From contig NC_079519.1 in NCBI RefSeq assembly GCF_000801105.2, positions 5,206,668 through 5,270,667 of the forward strand: 64,000 nt of DNA, written 5' to 3'. Positions 22,441 through 32,891 of this stretch are shown in pieces; positions within the stretch are counted from its first letter, which is position 1; each line of letters opens with the position of its first letter. Position numbers and translations under genes: made by a program. The notes below the pieces were generated by a model. It was not told the origin of the DNA. It saw only the letters and a list, made by a program, of their open reading frames with translations, and ran no database searches. Source of the DNA: Raphanus sativus. Taxonomy: Eukaryota > Streptophyta > Magnoliopsida > Brassicales > Brassicaceae.

Positions 22441-24352
22441 CCTTGCATTATAATTAGAATATTTTCTACCTTTAGTAAAGAGGATATTACTTCCTAGTAG
22501 ATTATTTATGTTGTTATATCATATTAGCGATGGTCAATACATGCATGCATTATTGTTTTAACCACAAGCACACCAAAATGGCATGGATTTTTTTTATATC
22601 TCATTCTTAATCAACCTTCTTTAGTTTGCATTATTATCCCTTATTATAATTATTGTATAAGAAGAGAATATGGCCAATAAATCATTCATATTGATATCCA
22701 TATTGATTTCTAAGTCAGTTCATGCATTATTGATACTTGATAGCATCCGGCCAAGTGGGTATATATTTAAAATAGTTAGAAGAATCAAAGTATATTAAAA
22801 GTTTTAAATACTTATTTAAAATACCAGATTTTACTAATATAAATTTTGCTATCCTTTTTTCTTTCTTTCTTTTTTTTTTTGCTTAAATTTGATTTTTTTC
22901 TTTCTTTCTTAGATGTGCTTATTACTTATGTCAAGTGTAGTTTGAAAAAAACATGTATATATTTATGTAGTTCGATTATATGGAAACATTGGAATAAAAA
23001 TTTGTAACATTTTCTCCTCGTTTTTTCCAGTAACTAATACTATTAAATTTCAGTATTCATATTATGAACCTTTTTAGCACTTATGTAAAGCTCTCCGATT
23101 TTGACTTATCTTCTAAGCCTCAAATTTATTTAACTAGATAAAAATATTGTTAACGTATTCAGATCAGGCAACAGTTAAATATTACTAGTTTACTGTATGT
23201 ACATATAACTGATTAAGTGGGTATATTAATATAAGCCAGATATTTAAGAAAAGGCGTATGAGAATATCCATAGTAGAAAAGCTCGACGATAAAATAAAAG
23301 TTTAGATAGACAAACAAAGATGTTAACTGTTTTTTTCAATTTAATGGAGAAGTGTTTGAATGCCAGTGCTCCTCAAACTTCGAGATGAATTTAAGTCGGT
23401 CGCGTAACGACCACCTGTATGCTGTATCATTAATAAAAAAATGTATTTTGTGTCATACGTAACCATTTTACAAAGATTTGCTTGGTTGTTGTTTTTGACT
23501 ACAAAGAAAGAAAGATGTATATATATTGTTTTGTTTTTCTTTAGAATTACTGAATTAGTTCAATTCATAGAAATATCTTAAAAGAGATCACATATTCACA
23601 TGAATCTGGTTTTGCAATTTCTAATCTGATTTGATACCTAGATATAATTGTTGATATTGGGTTACCAATCACAGTATTTGTGTGTGTTTATTTTTATCTC
23701 ACTTATTAATAGAAAACAAAGCAATTGATATTATAAGTTTGTCTACAAGTATTAATTCAATTGAAAACATTTAAATAAGTTGGTCGTTGTGGTCTCGTAG
23801 TTTCTAGTCCGTACACGTAACAAACTATAAGGAATGGGACAAGAAAATACATTTTTCATCGTTTGAAGGAAAAATATAGGGAATATACACATTATGATAT
23901 ATGTGTATTTGAATCACTGACACTGATACGAAATAAAAGCGTAGCATACAACAAAGATACATGTAACAACTACGTATACTTATCACCACGTGCCTCTTCT
24001 TGCCACTTCGGTCGAGAAACTTGCCACATATGGGTATGGCTAAAGCACCGTCCAATCTGTAAGAGCTTCTTGAGCAATCGTCCATCGACCAACCTATTTC
24101 TAAGTTCTGCAGATAAATACTACAAGGAATAAAAATTTAAAGCAACAAATTTCAAAGTTAGTGAACCTTCCAAAACAGCACGTTGTTGTTTCTTTAAAAC
24201 TATTCTTCAAGCTTGTATTGTTTTACTCTCAGATTATATAATCAGCCATTAATCTAACGAGTTTCAGAAACCAATGAAGATATTGAACATTAGCTTAAAA
24301 CTGTTTATTACTGTAGTATCTAAATCCTATAACATATGTAGTTTTATCATTA
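22441..24352. other. AT-rich intergenic region, no gene seen
   Basis: About 1.9 kb with no convincing exon. Short open frames near 23825-24132 overlap on both strands and have no recognisable motifs. Confidence 0.4.
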
Positions 24353-24561
24353 TCGAAAATTGGGATTTTTTTTTTTTTTGATGACCCTGGTATCCGAATA
24401 CCTCGAGAGGAATCCGACTAACGCCTAATGACCGTCTCGGAAATCTGGGCATTGCCCGCCAGAGAGCCCGCCGAAGGCATCCAAGAGGGTTGGTGATCAC
24501 CCCATGTTAAGCCACCAGTGGCCACGCGCAGCAGATCTGGGCTTCTCGAAAATTGGGATTT
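24353..24561 (-). mobile_element. SINE-like retroposon with 16-bp target duplication
   Basis: A GC-richer insert of 177 bp (24369-24545) is bounded by the perfect 16-bp repeat TCGAAAATTGGGATTT (24353-24368 and 24546-24561). The left edge is poly(T), so the element runs on the minus strand and ends in poly(A). Its 3' end, GATACCAGGGTCATC followed by A, resembles the tails of the SINEs at 1555 and 41113. A TGGCTTAACATGG near the 5' side could be a weak A box, but no good B box is visible. It may be a 5'-truncated member of a SINE family. Confidence 0.75.
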
Positions 24562-25338
24562 GTGATGCAAATGGACGACCTATGGACGATGGTTTTGTCG
24601 TCTATATATGCATATAGTTTTTGTGTGTGATAATTTGGACTTCGTTCTGAAAACCAAGTTGAAATAATATTAAGACACGACGACAAGTGTACTGATGTGT
24701 GATAGTGTTGTGTCGTTACAGCTTTACTCGCAAGGGTTGACTTAGATGAAGAGGAAATGGAGTGAGAGCGAAAGGTTTCATGAACTAATAAATGTGTAGA
24801 TAAGCTATAACTAACAAATTGACGGTTATCCGTTTAGTGCTTGAATCTCGGGGTTTTAGATAAAAAAAAGTAGAAATTAGCTATGTCATAAATATAGTGC
24901 ATGCTAGTCTGAATATTTGGCTGGTTTCTTTTTTAATACGTTGTTAAATCAAAATACTGAATATATTTTCTAATTCTAGGACTTTGTCTGTTTAGTAACG
25001 CAATCAGATTTTATACTGATCGTGACAGAACACCGTCACCAATATCAATATCAAAAGATGCAATTATGTTTTCAAAATTACAATGCGAAGCATCTTCGAT
25101 TTTCAAGTTTTTAATTCCTTTTATATTAAGTTAGCTTACTTAACAAGTAACTAACATACACAAATACACTTTCTAATACATTACTTCTTATTACTAAGGG
25201 ATTTTCAAGCTTTTAAGAAAGTGTATGCCGAGGGCCCAAAACAAGGAGTAATTAAAATATTTATTAGAAAAAATTATAATCATCATAGCTAATGATTAGC
25301 TCTTGGAAGAGTTACTTTCAGTAATACAAATGCATTTA
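24562..25338. other. Intergenic, no gene seen
   Basis: AT-rich sequence between the SINE-like element and the LINE-like remnant; no exon or repeat boundary recognised. Confidence 0.35.
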
Positions 25339-26210
25339 CCATTATGTTCTTTTTTTTCCATCAACAGTTGTATCAAACTAAAATGAGATCAATACAACAC
25401 CAACAAATAAAAGGAGTCTTCGTGATTAGCTAAACCAGCAGAAAACATAGCCATTTTCGGACACTAGAACCCACTACGGGGCAGCAAACAAGAACGAAGC
25501 AAATTACACTCTTAACAACAAGTAACTAAACTTCCAAACTCCATTATAAGCCTAACAACAACATTAGAGATGACTACCTGAATCTATGGCAGTTGTTTAA
25601 TGGGAAAACCCTCGGCCAGACCACCACTAAACCACACCTCCTCCTAGCACAACAAGGAATCGCCTCAAGAACCAAGTAATAAAGCTTTATAAACTGGCAA
25701 GTTAGAATCAATCATGAATTCGGACAAGTACTTCTGGAAGCTGTTGGATCTTCATCGATCATTGAAAGCGAAAGTATGAAGCCACAAAACAACAAATTTC
25801 CACGAGATTTGAACAGACAACTAGGGACGAAACCCACCTAATCAGAAAGACGAACACGGACCAAAAAAGACATAAGAGAAGACAAGATGGAAGCCACAGT
25901 AAACTTCACAGAGACAATCTACACATGCAAAGAAGAGACCATCCCAGAGACGAGAAAGAAACGCATCATCAACGAGCAAAATTGATCGAGACTGAGGTTT
26001 GAAAACAAAAACCTTTGTAGTTCCGTAACTTTTGTAGCACAAAAACACACACCGACATAGAATTTCTATGAACTAAAGAAGAGAAAGCGAACTAGACCAC
26101 GATGGCATTATCGGAACTGCTACACGCTGCGAGAGTTGGAGATAAAGAGTGTCGAAAGGACATTCTGTTTAATTTATATCATCCTTACATTAAAGATCCA
26201 TTTATGTTCT
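25339..26210 (-). mobile_element. Probable 5'-truncated LINE 3' end
   Basis: A block of more balanced base composition (about 25351-26197) has poly(T) at its left edge, so its poly(A) end would be on the minus strand. Flanks CCATTATGTTCT (25339-25350) and CCATTTATGTTCT (26198-26210) differ by one base and could be a target duplication. The minus strand carries a short open frame (26048-25842) without a recognised domain. The style resembles 3' ends of Brassicaceae LINEs, but I identify no reverse-transcriptase motif. Confidence 0.4.
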
Positions 26211-27407
26211 CCATAGAGTACTTAGAAGAGTCGAAATTTTTAATCCAAGGAAAAAAAGTATCTTAGGACGGAAGACTTGTTATATGCGAGTAGAGATACG
26301 AAGGAGTAGGCTGACATGCCTTAGCAAAATTATGATGTATCTCGGAGAAATCCTCAGCTTGAAATTTTATAAAGCAAACTAGCAAAGTATTAAAACATTT
26401 GGGCTGATATTAATGGGCCTTTTGAATGGGTATGAATTTAAACTTGCGTTAGTGAATACTTGTTACTTACAAGTTACAACTAAGTTAACATCAAAACTTG
26501 CCTACAAAAACCTCAACAAATCAGATATACACACATTACTATATTTAGTTTTTAATTATTATTATGAATGATAAAACTTACCATCGTCAATTTTCAATAT
26601 TCACTATTTTCATTGTCATATACTGTACTAGACTGCTACAATTCCATTTTTTGTTGGATCTCAAAATATTGGAATTTTTGTGTTTTGCCATTTATATTTT
26701 TGAATTCACTTTTTTATTCACTAGTTATTATCAGCACTTAAATATTATGTTTCACTTAATTGTCTAGAGACTAGAGGAATGGAAAGAACTTGAGTGGGAA
26801 GAGTTTGGGTATGGCCAAAGGCTTTAAGAAGATCCACATTGCCGGCGAGGGGTCACCACATTCATGTAAATTTGAATTTTCAAAAAGTAACCATTTTAGT
26901 TTAATAACTCACAAATATTAAGTTAACTTTTATCCCTCATATTCAAATTATTCAAATTTTACTAAATTTAAAAACAATTTTTTTTTAACAGTTATGCAGA
27001 ATGATCTGAGAAATAAATACTTTAAGATAAATTAACGAACTAATACATATGAAACGATACCAACGATCTGATCTGATCCGATCATTTTGGTTGATACGTG
27101 AAAAAGTTTATTTTTGCAATGAGTACCGTATCGAGTCAGACAATCATAACAACAAAGGCATTGCATTTGGTAACAAAGAAGAAAAATTTAAGCGTTAGAA
27201 ATAAAGATATGGACGATCCTCGATTCCTCGCATTCACAGAAGAATTTACATAAACCCTAGCTACTTACGGGCAAATATGTAATTTTACATAAACAGTATC
27301 ACATTGCTCAAGACTCAAAACATCACCAAAAGTGATATTATCGAGTAATTAACTAGGACCATCCTCTAGACGAATATTTATGAATACAGCAAATCTCAAA
27401 ATCAACA
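26211..27407. other. Intergenic, downstream flank of MIR159A
   Basis: No protein-coding exon seen. The right part (from about 27,200) is probably within the 3' part of the MIR159A primary transcript, which runs on the minus strand. Confidence 0.35.
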
Positions 27408-27444
27408 CTAAATTCAAGCCTTCACAAAAAAAAACTAAATTCAC
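27408..27444 (+). repeat. Micro-insertion with 10-bp direct repeat
   Basis: ACTAAATTCA at 27408-27417 and 27435-27444 flanks a 17-nt insert that reads AGCCTTCAC followed by A. It sits about 40 bp downstream of the miR159 hairpin on the transcribed strand. Confidence 0.5.
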
Positions 27445-27484
27445 TACTGTAGAGAAATAAATTTGGATGAAGAGAAAAAAAGAT

Positions 27485-27669
27485 GTAGAGCTCCCTTCAA
27501 TCCAAAGAAGAGTAAAAGCAATTAAAGGGCAAGTTAAAGCTCCTAAGATATGCAAGCCATATAACCAAATCCTTTTCTCTCTCTATAAGGATTAGGGCTT
27601 ATGGGATCCATAGCTTAGCAGCTTTTCTTTACCCTACTAAACTCTCGTTTGAACTTAAAGGAGCTCTAC
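27485..27669 (-). ncRNA. MIR159A: miR159a precursor hairpin
   Basis: On the minus strand, 27506-27486 is the exact 21-nt mature miR159a, which begins TTTGGATTGAAGGG and ends AGCTCTA. The paired 5' arm at 27666-27646 reads GAGCTCCTTTAAGTTCAAAC (star strand). The arms GTAGAGCTCC and GGGAGCTCTAC close a long stem of about 185 nt, with the family's conserved inner segments AAGAAAAGCTGCTAAGC and TTGGTTATATGG. miR159 cleaves mRNAs of GAMYB-type factors (MYB33, MYB65). The position between DOX2 and CDKD;1 is that of Arabidopsis MIR159A (At1g73687). The primary transcript must start further right, probably near 28,050-28,150, but I do not see a certain start. Confidence 0.97.
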
Positions 27670-28150
27670 TTCAATCTTTTTTTGTTCTCAAGAAAATCAT
27701 TTCAAAAGGCCAAGATCTATCCACACACAAAAATACATGTCAAATCAAAGATCCATCTATGTTATGGATCTGACCTGAATAACCAGGGAGACTAAAGAAA
27801 CACGAACGAATAAACTATACAAGTTTTCTGTCATCGAAACATAATCTATAGGTCTAAGTTAGAGATAATAAAAAGACTCATTAGAAGTTAAAACCACAAA
27901 GTAAAGCGGAAGAGAAGGAGATCAGAGATTAATGAAAACCTAATCAATAAAACCAGCTGAAAAAAATGAAACAAACTTCGGTAATCAAGAAAAGCTTTGA
28001 AGATGCTATCTGAAGAACCCTAAAAATTCTAACCAGAATACCAGATCTAGAGAGAAGGAAGTTTTTGGGAGAAGTGAAATGATAGAGAGTTGTAGTTATA
28101 GTAGGTTTAGATATTCGTTACTGAAGGGGAAAGAAAGATAATTATAGTAG
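27670..28150 (-). ncRNA. Probable upstream part of the MIR159A primary transcript
   Basis: No protein-coding exon is present. The minus strand includes CT- and GA-rich tracts expected of a transcribed leader, ending near AACTCTCTATCATTTCACTT. The extent is inferred only from its position 5' of the hairpin. Confidence 0.4.
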
Positions 28151-28357
28151 TAAATAAAATGAAAATAGGAGAAAATAAACAGGTGAGTGCATCTGTAAAG
28201 GCATGGGAATGGTCTGACATTGTTTAGTGTTAGATTCCCTACGCGTCACATGGGTCCTTCTTGGCTTTTGTGTTTTCACCTAATATTATTTATTATATTA
28301 ATAATTATTCTTTTTCAACCACTAGTCCAATGTCCCACATCTAACTTTGAAATTGTA

Positions 28358-28401
28358 GGTAAATCATTCACGTTGTTCAAAAAAAAAGGTAAATCATTCA
28401 C
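28358..28401 (+). repeat. Retroposon tail only: GTTGTTC plus poly(A), 14-bp duplication
   Basis: GGTAAATCATTCAC at 28358-28371 and 28388-28401 flanks a 16-nt insert consisting of GTTGTTC and nine A. The same seven bases next to poly(A), in the opposite orientation, make up the insert at 28441-28466. Confidence 0.7.
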
Positions 28402-28423
28402 TGTCTGTAAAATAAATAACTAA

Positions 28424-28483
28424 CCCTGATACTTCCAAACTTTTTTTTTTTTTTTTTTTGAACAACCCCTGATACTTCCAAAC
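28424..28483 (-). repeat. Retroposon tail only: GTTGTTC plus poly(A), 17-bp duplication
   Basis: CCCTGATACTTCCAAAC at 28424-28440 and 28467-28483 flanks nineteen T followed by GAACAAC. On the minus strand this is GTTGTTC plus poly(A), the same tail as the insert at 28372-28387 on the plus strand. Confidence 0.72.
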
Positions 28484-29380
28484 AAACTATAAATCACGAA
28501 AGGAGTTTGATGTGCGGTGAGGATTAAGGCAGATGACGTGAGCACGAAAGCATTGAATTATATGATCTCTCAATGAAAATCTATGGTTAAATTATCACAA
28601 CGAACTTGTCGTATCTACGCCACAACAAGTCTGGTCTCTTTCACAGTTCACGACCATGAAAACATTTTTTGAGTGTGTTATAGAATAATGGTAAAAGGGG
28701 AATGCTTTACGATCACATACGTAACCTCGCATAATCCGAAAATTCCCAATTATATTTTCTGGTTCATGAAAAAACACAAATGTTCAGCACACAAACATAT
28801 GTTTATATATAGTAAATCTTCAGTAAACGAATACTAACACTATTCTACTAATTTTAAATTTAGAGCATCTCTTTTTTTTTTTCCGTCTATTATATTTTAT
28901 TAAGGTCAGGGCCTAAGAAATAGACCCAGCCCGAACTGAAAAATAAAAGGCCATCTCGGTCCGATAACAACCTAGTCAAAGCCCGACATAAAGAGCAAGG
29001 AAACAACATGGGCCTAGCCCAAACTGAAAAACGAAACGGTGCGTCACCCAGCCACGCGTTTGAAGGTTGCGCGTGACCGAACACGTGTCCACCTCGAACC
29101 TCCACTTTGGACACGCGTCTCCTTATCAGCAAACTGGGAAACCAAACGCCAGAGAAGCTTCCGACCGTCGTCCCCTCGTCTCGCACCAAATCCAAATTGG
29201 ATAAACCTTATCTCCGTCCACTTTGCCGACAAAACCCACCTCCAACAATTGTATTGAATATATAGGGTTTTATCGGTGACTGAACTTCCGGCTAAAACAC
29301 GCCGCAAACGAAACAGCATTTCACCGGATCTCTTCCACGGCATGCGTCTGCAACACATCCGTCTCCATCATACCACCATA
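28484..29380. other. Intergenic; GC-richer promoter-like block at 29,040-29,360
   Basis: No supported gene. Within it, 29,040-29,360 is markedly richer in G and C than its surroundings, contains CACGTG (29,080-29,090 region), a TATA-like GAATATATAGGG near 29,254-29,265 and a following ATG at 29,342 whose frame stops after about 25 codons. It may be an orphan promoter. Confidence 0.35.
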
Positions 29381-29596
29381 AACATCTCCAATATGGAATT
29401 CCATTTTTCTTTTTAAATAGAGTAAAAAAAAATATGAAGTAAAATGCTCATACTTTATTTTATTTTTTATTTCATAATGGAGTAACAAACAAATTTTCTT
29501 TTCATTTATAGAATAAACTGAGATATAGAGTTGATTAGAGCATTTTTTTTACTTTATACTCTATTTAGAGTAAAAATGGAGTAGGGTTAGCCTTAC
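29381..29596. mobile_element. Diverged MITE of the GAGCATCTCC family
   Basis: The left edge AACATCTCCAATATGGAATTCC and the right edge AAAAATGGAGTAGGGTTAG correspond to the better-preserved element at 35285-35535, with ACTCCATTTT-type subterminal motifs on both sides. The termini are mutated and no target duplication remains. Confidence 0.5.
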
Positions 29597-30023
29597 TAAT
29601 TTATAAAACTAATTAGATCAAAAATTTAATTTACGATTAAAATTTTAATTAATTTATCTAGGTTATACTCTAGTTTACAAAAAAACTAAGCATAATGATT
29701 TGATAGTGCATGGTCCCATATGATTCTTGGGTCATTTTATCAAAAAGGAAAAAGAATGACAGGCAGCATAGTTTCTCGGTCCATAGTAGTGGGCTGAAAC
29801 ATAATTATTATTGGGGCCTTATTGTTACACTCGGCCCATGAATTATCAATCACAAACCGGAGTGAAGCGGCGACGTTGCTGTCCACTCTTCCAGCTTTTT
29901 ATTTCCTTAAGATAATAAAAGGGCGCAAACCAGTATACACCAACAACTTTAGAGCGTCACCTTTCCTTTTTAATTTACTTTTGAATATTCTGTTCCTCAA
30001 ATGTCGATTTCCTCTCTAAATCC
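29597..30023. other. Upstream region of CDKD;1
   Basis: AT-rich spacer running into the CDKD;1 promoter; no coding exon. The M-phase motif is listed separately. Confidence 0.4.
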
Positions 30024-30034
30024 TCCAACGGCTA
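30024..30034 (+). promoter_or_regulatory. MSA element (M-phase-specific activator)
   Basis: TCCAACGGCTA is a perfect match to the plant MSA consensus YCYAACGGYYA bound by three-repeat MYB3R factors, which activate G2/M genes. It lies about 130 bp before the CDKD;1 ATG. A single copy is seen, whereas strongly G2/M-regulated genes often have several. Confidence 0.6.
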
Positions 30035-30165
30035 CTTTTATATTCTTTTCTGATATCAAGAGCCACAGCTTCAAACATACACACAAACCTTCACAATTTT
30101 CAAGAACACAAGGGATAAAGTTTCAATCATTAGTTTTGTAAATTGTGGTGGATCAATACAGTGAG

Positions 30166-31925
30166 ATGGATCAGCCAAAGAAAGTTGCTGACAGGTACCT
30201 GAAGCAAGAAGTTCTTGGCCAAGGTACTTATGGAGTCGTCTTCAAAGCTACCGATACTAAGGTGACTCCTCACTCAATATTCTTCTAGCGATCCCGTGAA
30301 ACTAGGGTTCATGTTCTCTTGGTGGTTCTGAATCTTGGGTGACAAGAAGTCTGATTTTTTTTCTTGATACATACTTGTAGAACGGACAAACTGTAGCGAT
30401 AAAGAAGATAAGACTTGGTAAAGAGAAAGAAGGTGTGAATATAACAGCTCTAAGAGAAATCAAATTACTCAAAGAGCTTAAGCATCCTCATATTATAGAG
30501 TTGGTTGATGCCTTTCCTCACAAGGAGAACTTGCACCTTGTGTTTGAGTTCATGGAGACTGACCTCGAAGCAGTGATTCGAGATCCTAATCTGTTTCTCT
30601 CCCCCTCTGACGTCAAATCTTACCTCCAAATGACATTGAAAGGTCTTGAGTATTGCCATGACAAATGTGTTTTGCACAGGTACTACCAACTAATTCCACC
30701 GATTCTGAGATTTTTAAGTTGTAGGTGATTTAGTACAATTTTCAATATTTTTTTTTTATTATTTTTTACAAATTTAGATGTATATATCTATATAATTTTT
30801 ATGAAAAATTTAGGAAACCATAGACTAATGTTTCACTTGTGTCCTTCACTCCAACAAAAGCTTTATTGTTTTTACACGGATTGATTATCTTTTGCGTGTG
30901 TGTTTCAGAGATATGAAGCCAAACAACTTGTTGATAGGACCCAATGGGCAACTAAAACTCGCAGACTTTGGGCTAGCACGTATATGTGGTAGCCCAGGTC
31001 GTAAGTTTACACACCAGGTCTTTACTAGATGGTATAGAGCACCTGAGCTTCTCTTTGGTGCAAAACATTATGGTTCTGCTGTTGATGTTTGGGCTGCTGG
31101 CTGCATCTTCGCCGAGCTTCTACTACGCAGACCTTTTCTTCAGGTGAGATTGTGTTGCATGATCCAGTTCCTATGTTTAGTCTTTTGTGTAGCTGACTTT
31201 ATACATTACAGGGGAACAGTGATATCGATCAGTTAAGTAAAATCTTTGCTGCTTTTGGGACTCCTAAAGAAGATCAGTGGCCAGATATGTTATCACTTCC
31301 TGATTATGTAGAGTATCAGTTTGTCCCTGGGGTGTCTCTACGTTCTTTATTCCCAATGGTTAGTGAGGATGCTTTAGATTTGTTGTCTAAGATGTTCACC
31401 TATGACCCCAAGTCTAGAATATCGATTCACCAGGCTTTACAACACAGGTACGTAAAGATTTTTTTTCTATGGAGAATGTATTAGAAACTGGTTACTCTGA
31501 CATTTTTTTTTTATAGGTACTTCACATCAGCACCTTCTCCTACTGACCCATTAAAGCTACCAATACCAGTTTGTAAGCTGGATGCTAAATCATCTGACAG
31601 TAAACTCAAAACTATTACGGTGTTGTCACCAGCACATAAGCTTAGAAGAGTGATGCCTGACCGAGGAAAGAGTACGGATGTCATGAAACAAGCTAGCCAT
31701 GATGGACAAGCACCTATGTCTTTAGATTTCACCATACTAGCTGAGCGGCCACCAAACCGACTAACCATCACCAGGTAATTAAAAGACAATAGGTTTAGTC
31801 CTTTTGGAGTTAGTTCTTGTTCAGCTTTAAGGATCAAGGTTTTTGATAGTGTTCCTGAATTTTTTTTGTTTTGCAGCGCGGATAGATCTAATCTGAAGAG
31901 GAAACTCGATCTCGACTTCCTGTAG
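30166..31925 (+). CDS. CDKD-1: CDK-activating kinase, CDKD;1 ortholog
   Basis: Six exons (30166-30261, 30381-30679, 30909-31143, 31212-31447, 31517-31774, 31877-31925) join in frame to 390 residues. All kinase landmarks are present: GQGTYGVV loop, AIKKI lysine, [11 protein letters not shown] in place of the PSTAIRE helix, HRDMKPNN catalytic loop, DFGLAR, and the T-loop [16 protein letters not shown] with the threonine phosphorylated in activation. CDKD kinases pair with cyclin H and MAT1, phosphorylate the T-loops of other CDKs, and phosphorylate the RNA polymerase II C-terminal domain within TFIIH. The basic C-terminus [10 protein letters not shown] is family-typical. The start was chosen at [18 protein letters not shown], the first ATG of the frame. 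No disruption is seen. Confidence 0.95.
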
Positions 31926-32891
31926 GATATAACTTAACATGCTTGTTTCTTATTCATGTTATATTACTACTAGTGATGATGAACATGGAGAATCATTCTT
32001 TTTGGTTTACTATAAAGTATAAACACACAAAGCAGAGAAACCTTCATTGACAGATCGATGATGATTGACTAATTATCATGTACCCCATCATAATAAAAAA
32101 AACAGGTTTTAGCCTCTGTTTAGATGTGACCTGCAAAATAGGCTATGATTCCAAACCTATCTCTCAGGGCAGTGCCTGACATTTCCTGGCCCAAAAACCA
32201 AAAAAAAAAAAAAAAAAAATTTGCCCCATAAAGTAAAATTAATAGAGTAGCACTCAACATTCCAATCCGGTTAAAGGAAATAAATCATTCAAAAATTGAT
32301 TGACCATCTCAGCTACCTGATTATTTGAAAAAAATTGGCCCATAATATATTTTGTACTTATTGGTCCTAATTAAGTACATGCTTGATCACCTTGTATTAG
32401 GCACGGCCATGCCGCCATGCCATCTCTTTATGTTAGTTTTTTTTCTCAATTGCTAAGAAAATACAAAGGTTATGATCTACTCGATGCATGAACTTTTACA
32501 AAAAAAACAAGTAATACTCTAGGCATATCTGTTGTCGCATCCGTCCAACAGGATTGATAAGAAAAGAAAACCCAAAAGATCACAATAGATTACAAAAAGC
32601 ATTAAAGATGACAAGAGATCATGGATATGTCATTACGTAAACTTTGTTATTACTTTTTGTAGTCTCTTGTGATCTCTTGTGAGTGAGTGGAGAAACACTT
32701 GTTCTTTTACCAGATGTTGTGGATTCGGCAAGCTACTCAGCTTCCATAAGCAACAATGCGAGTGGTATACCACAACTTCCCATGTGTAATAAATGTGGAC
32801 TAATGTCTCGGAAATAATTCTTGAAGAATCAACATACTTATTATTCATTAGCGTTTGAAATTATGCTCATTTGCAAATCCAATGATTTTCC
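31926..32891. other. Intergenic between CDKD;1 and MATE copy A
   Basis: Contains the CDKD;1 3' region, a 20-nt A run ending near 32219 and, at about 32,580-32,830, a stretch that recurs at about 37,850-38,070 downstream of the second MATE gene. The repeat marks the downstream part of the tandem duplication unit. No exon seen. Confidence 0.45.

Noticed and set aside
28890..29358. Overlapping open frames of 72-104 codons on both strands
   Set aside because: They occur in a GC-richer island, are open on several frames at once, and show no known motif or splice context.
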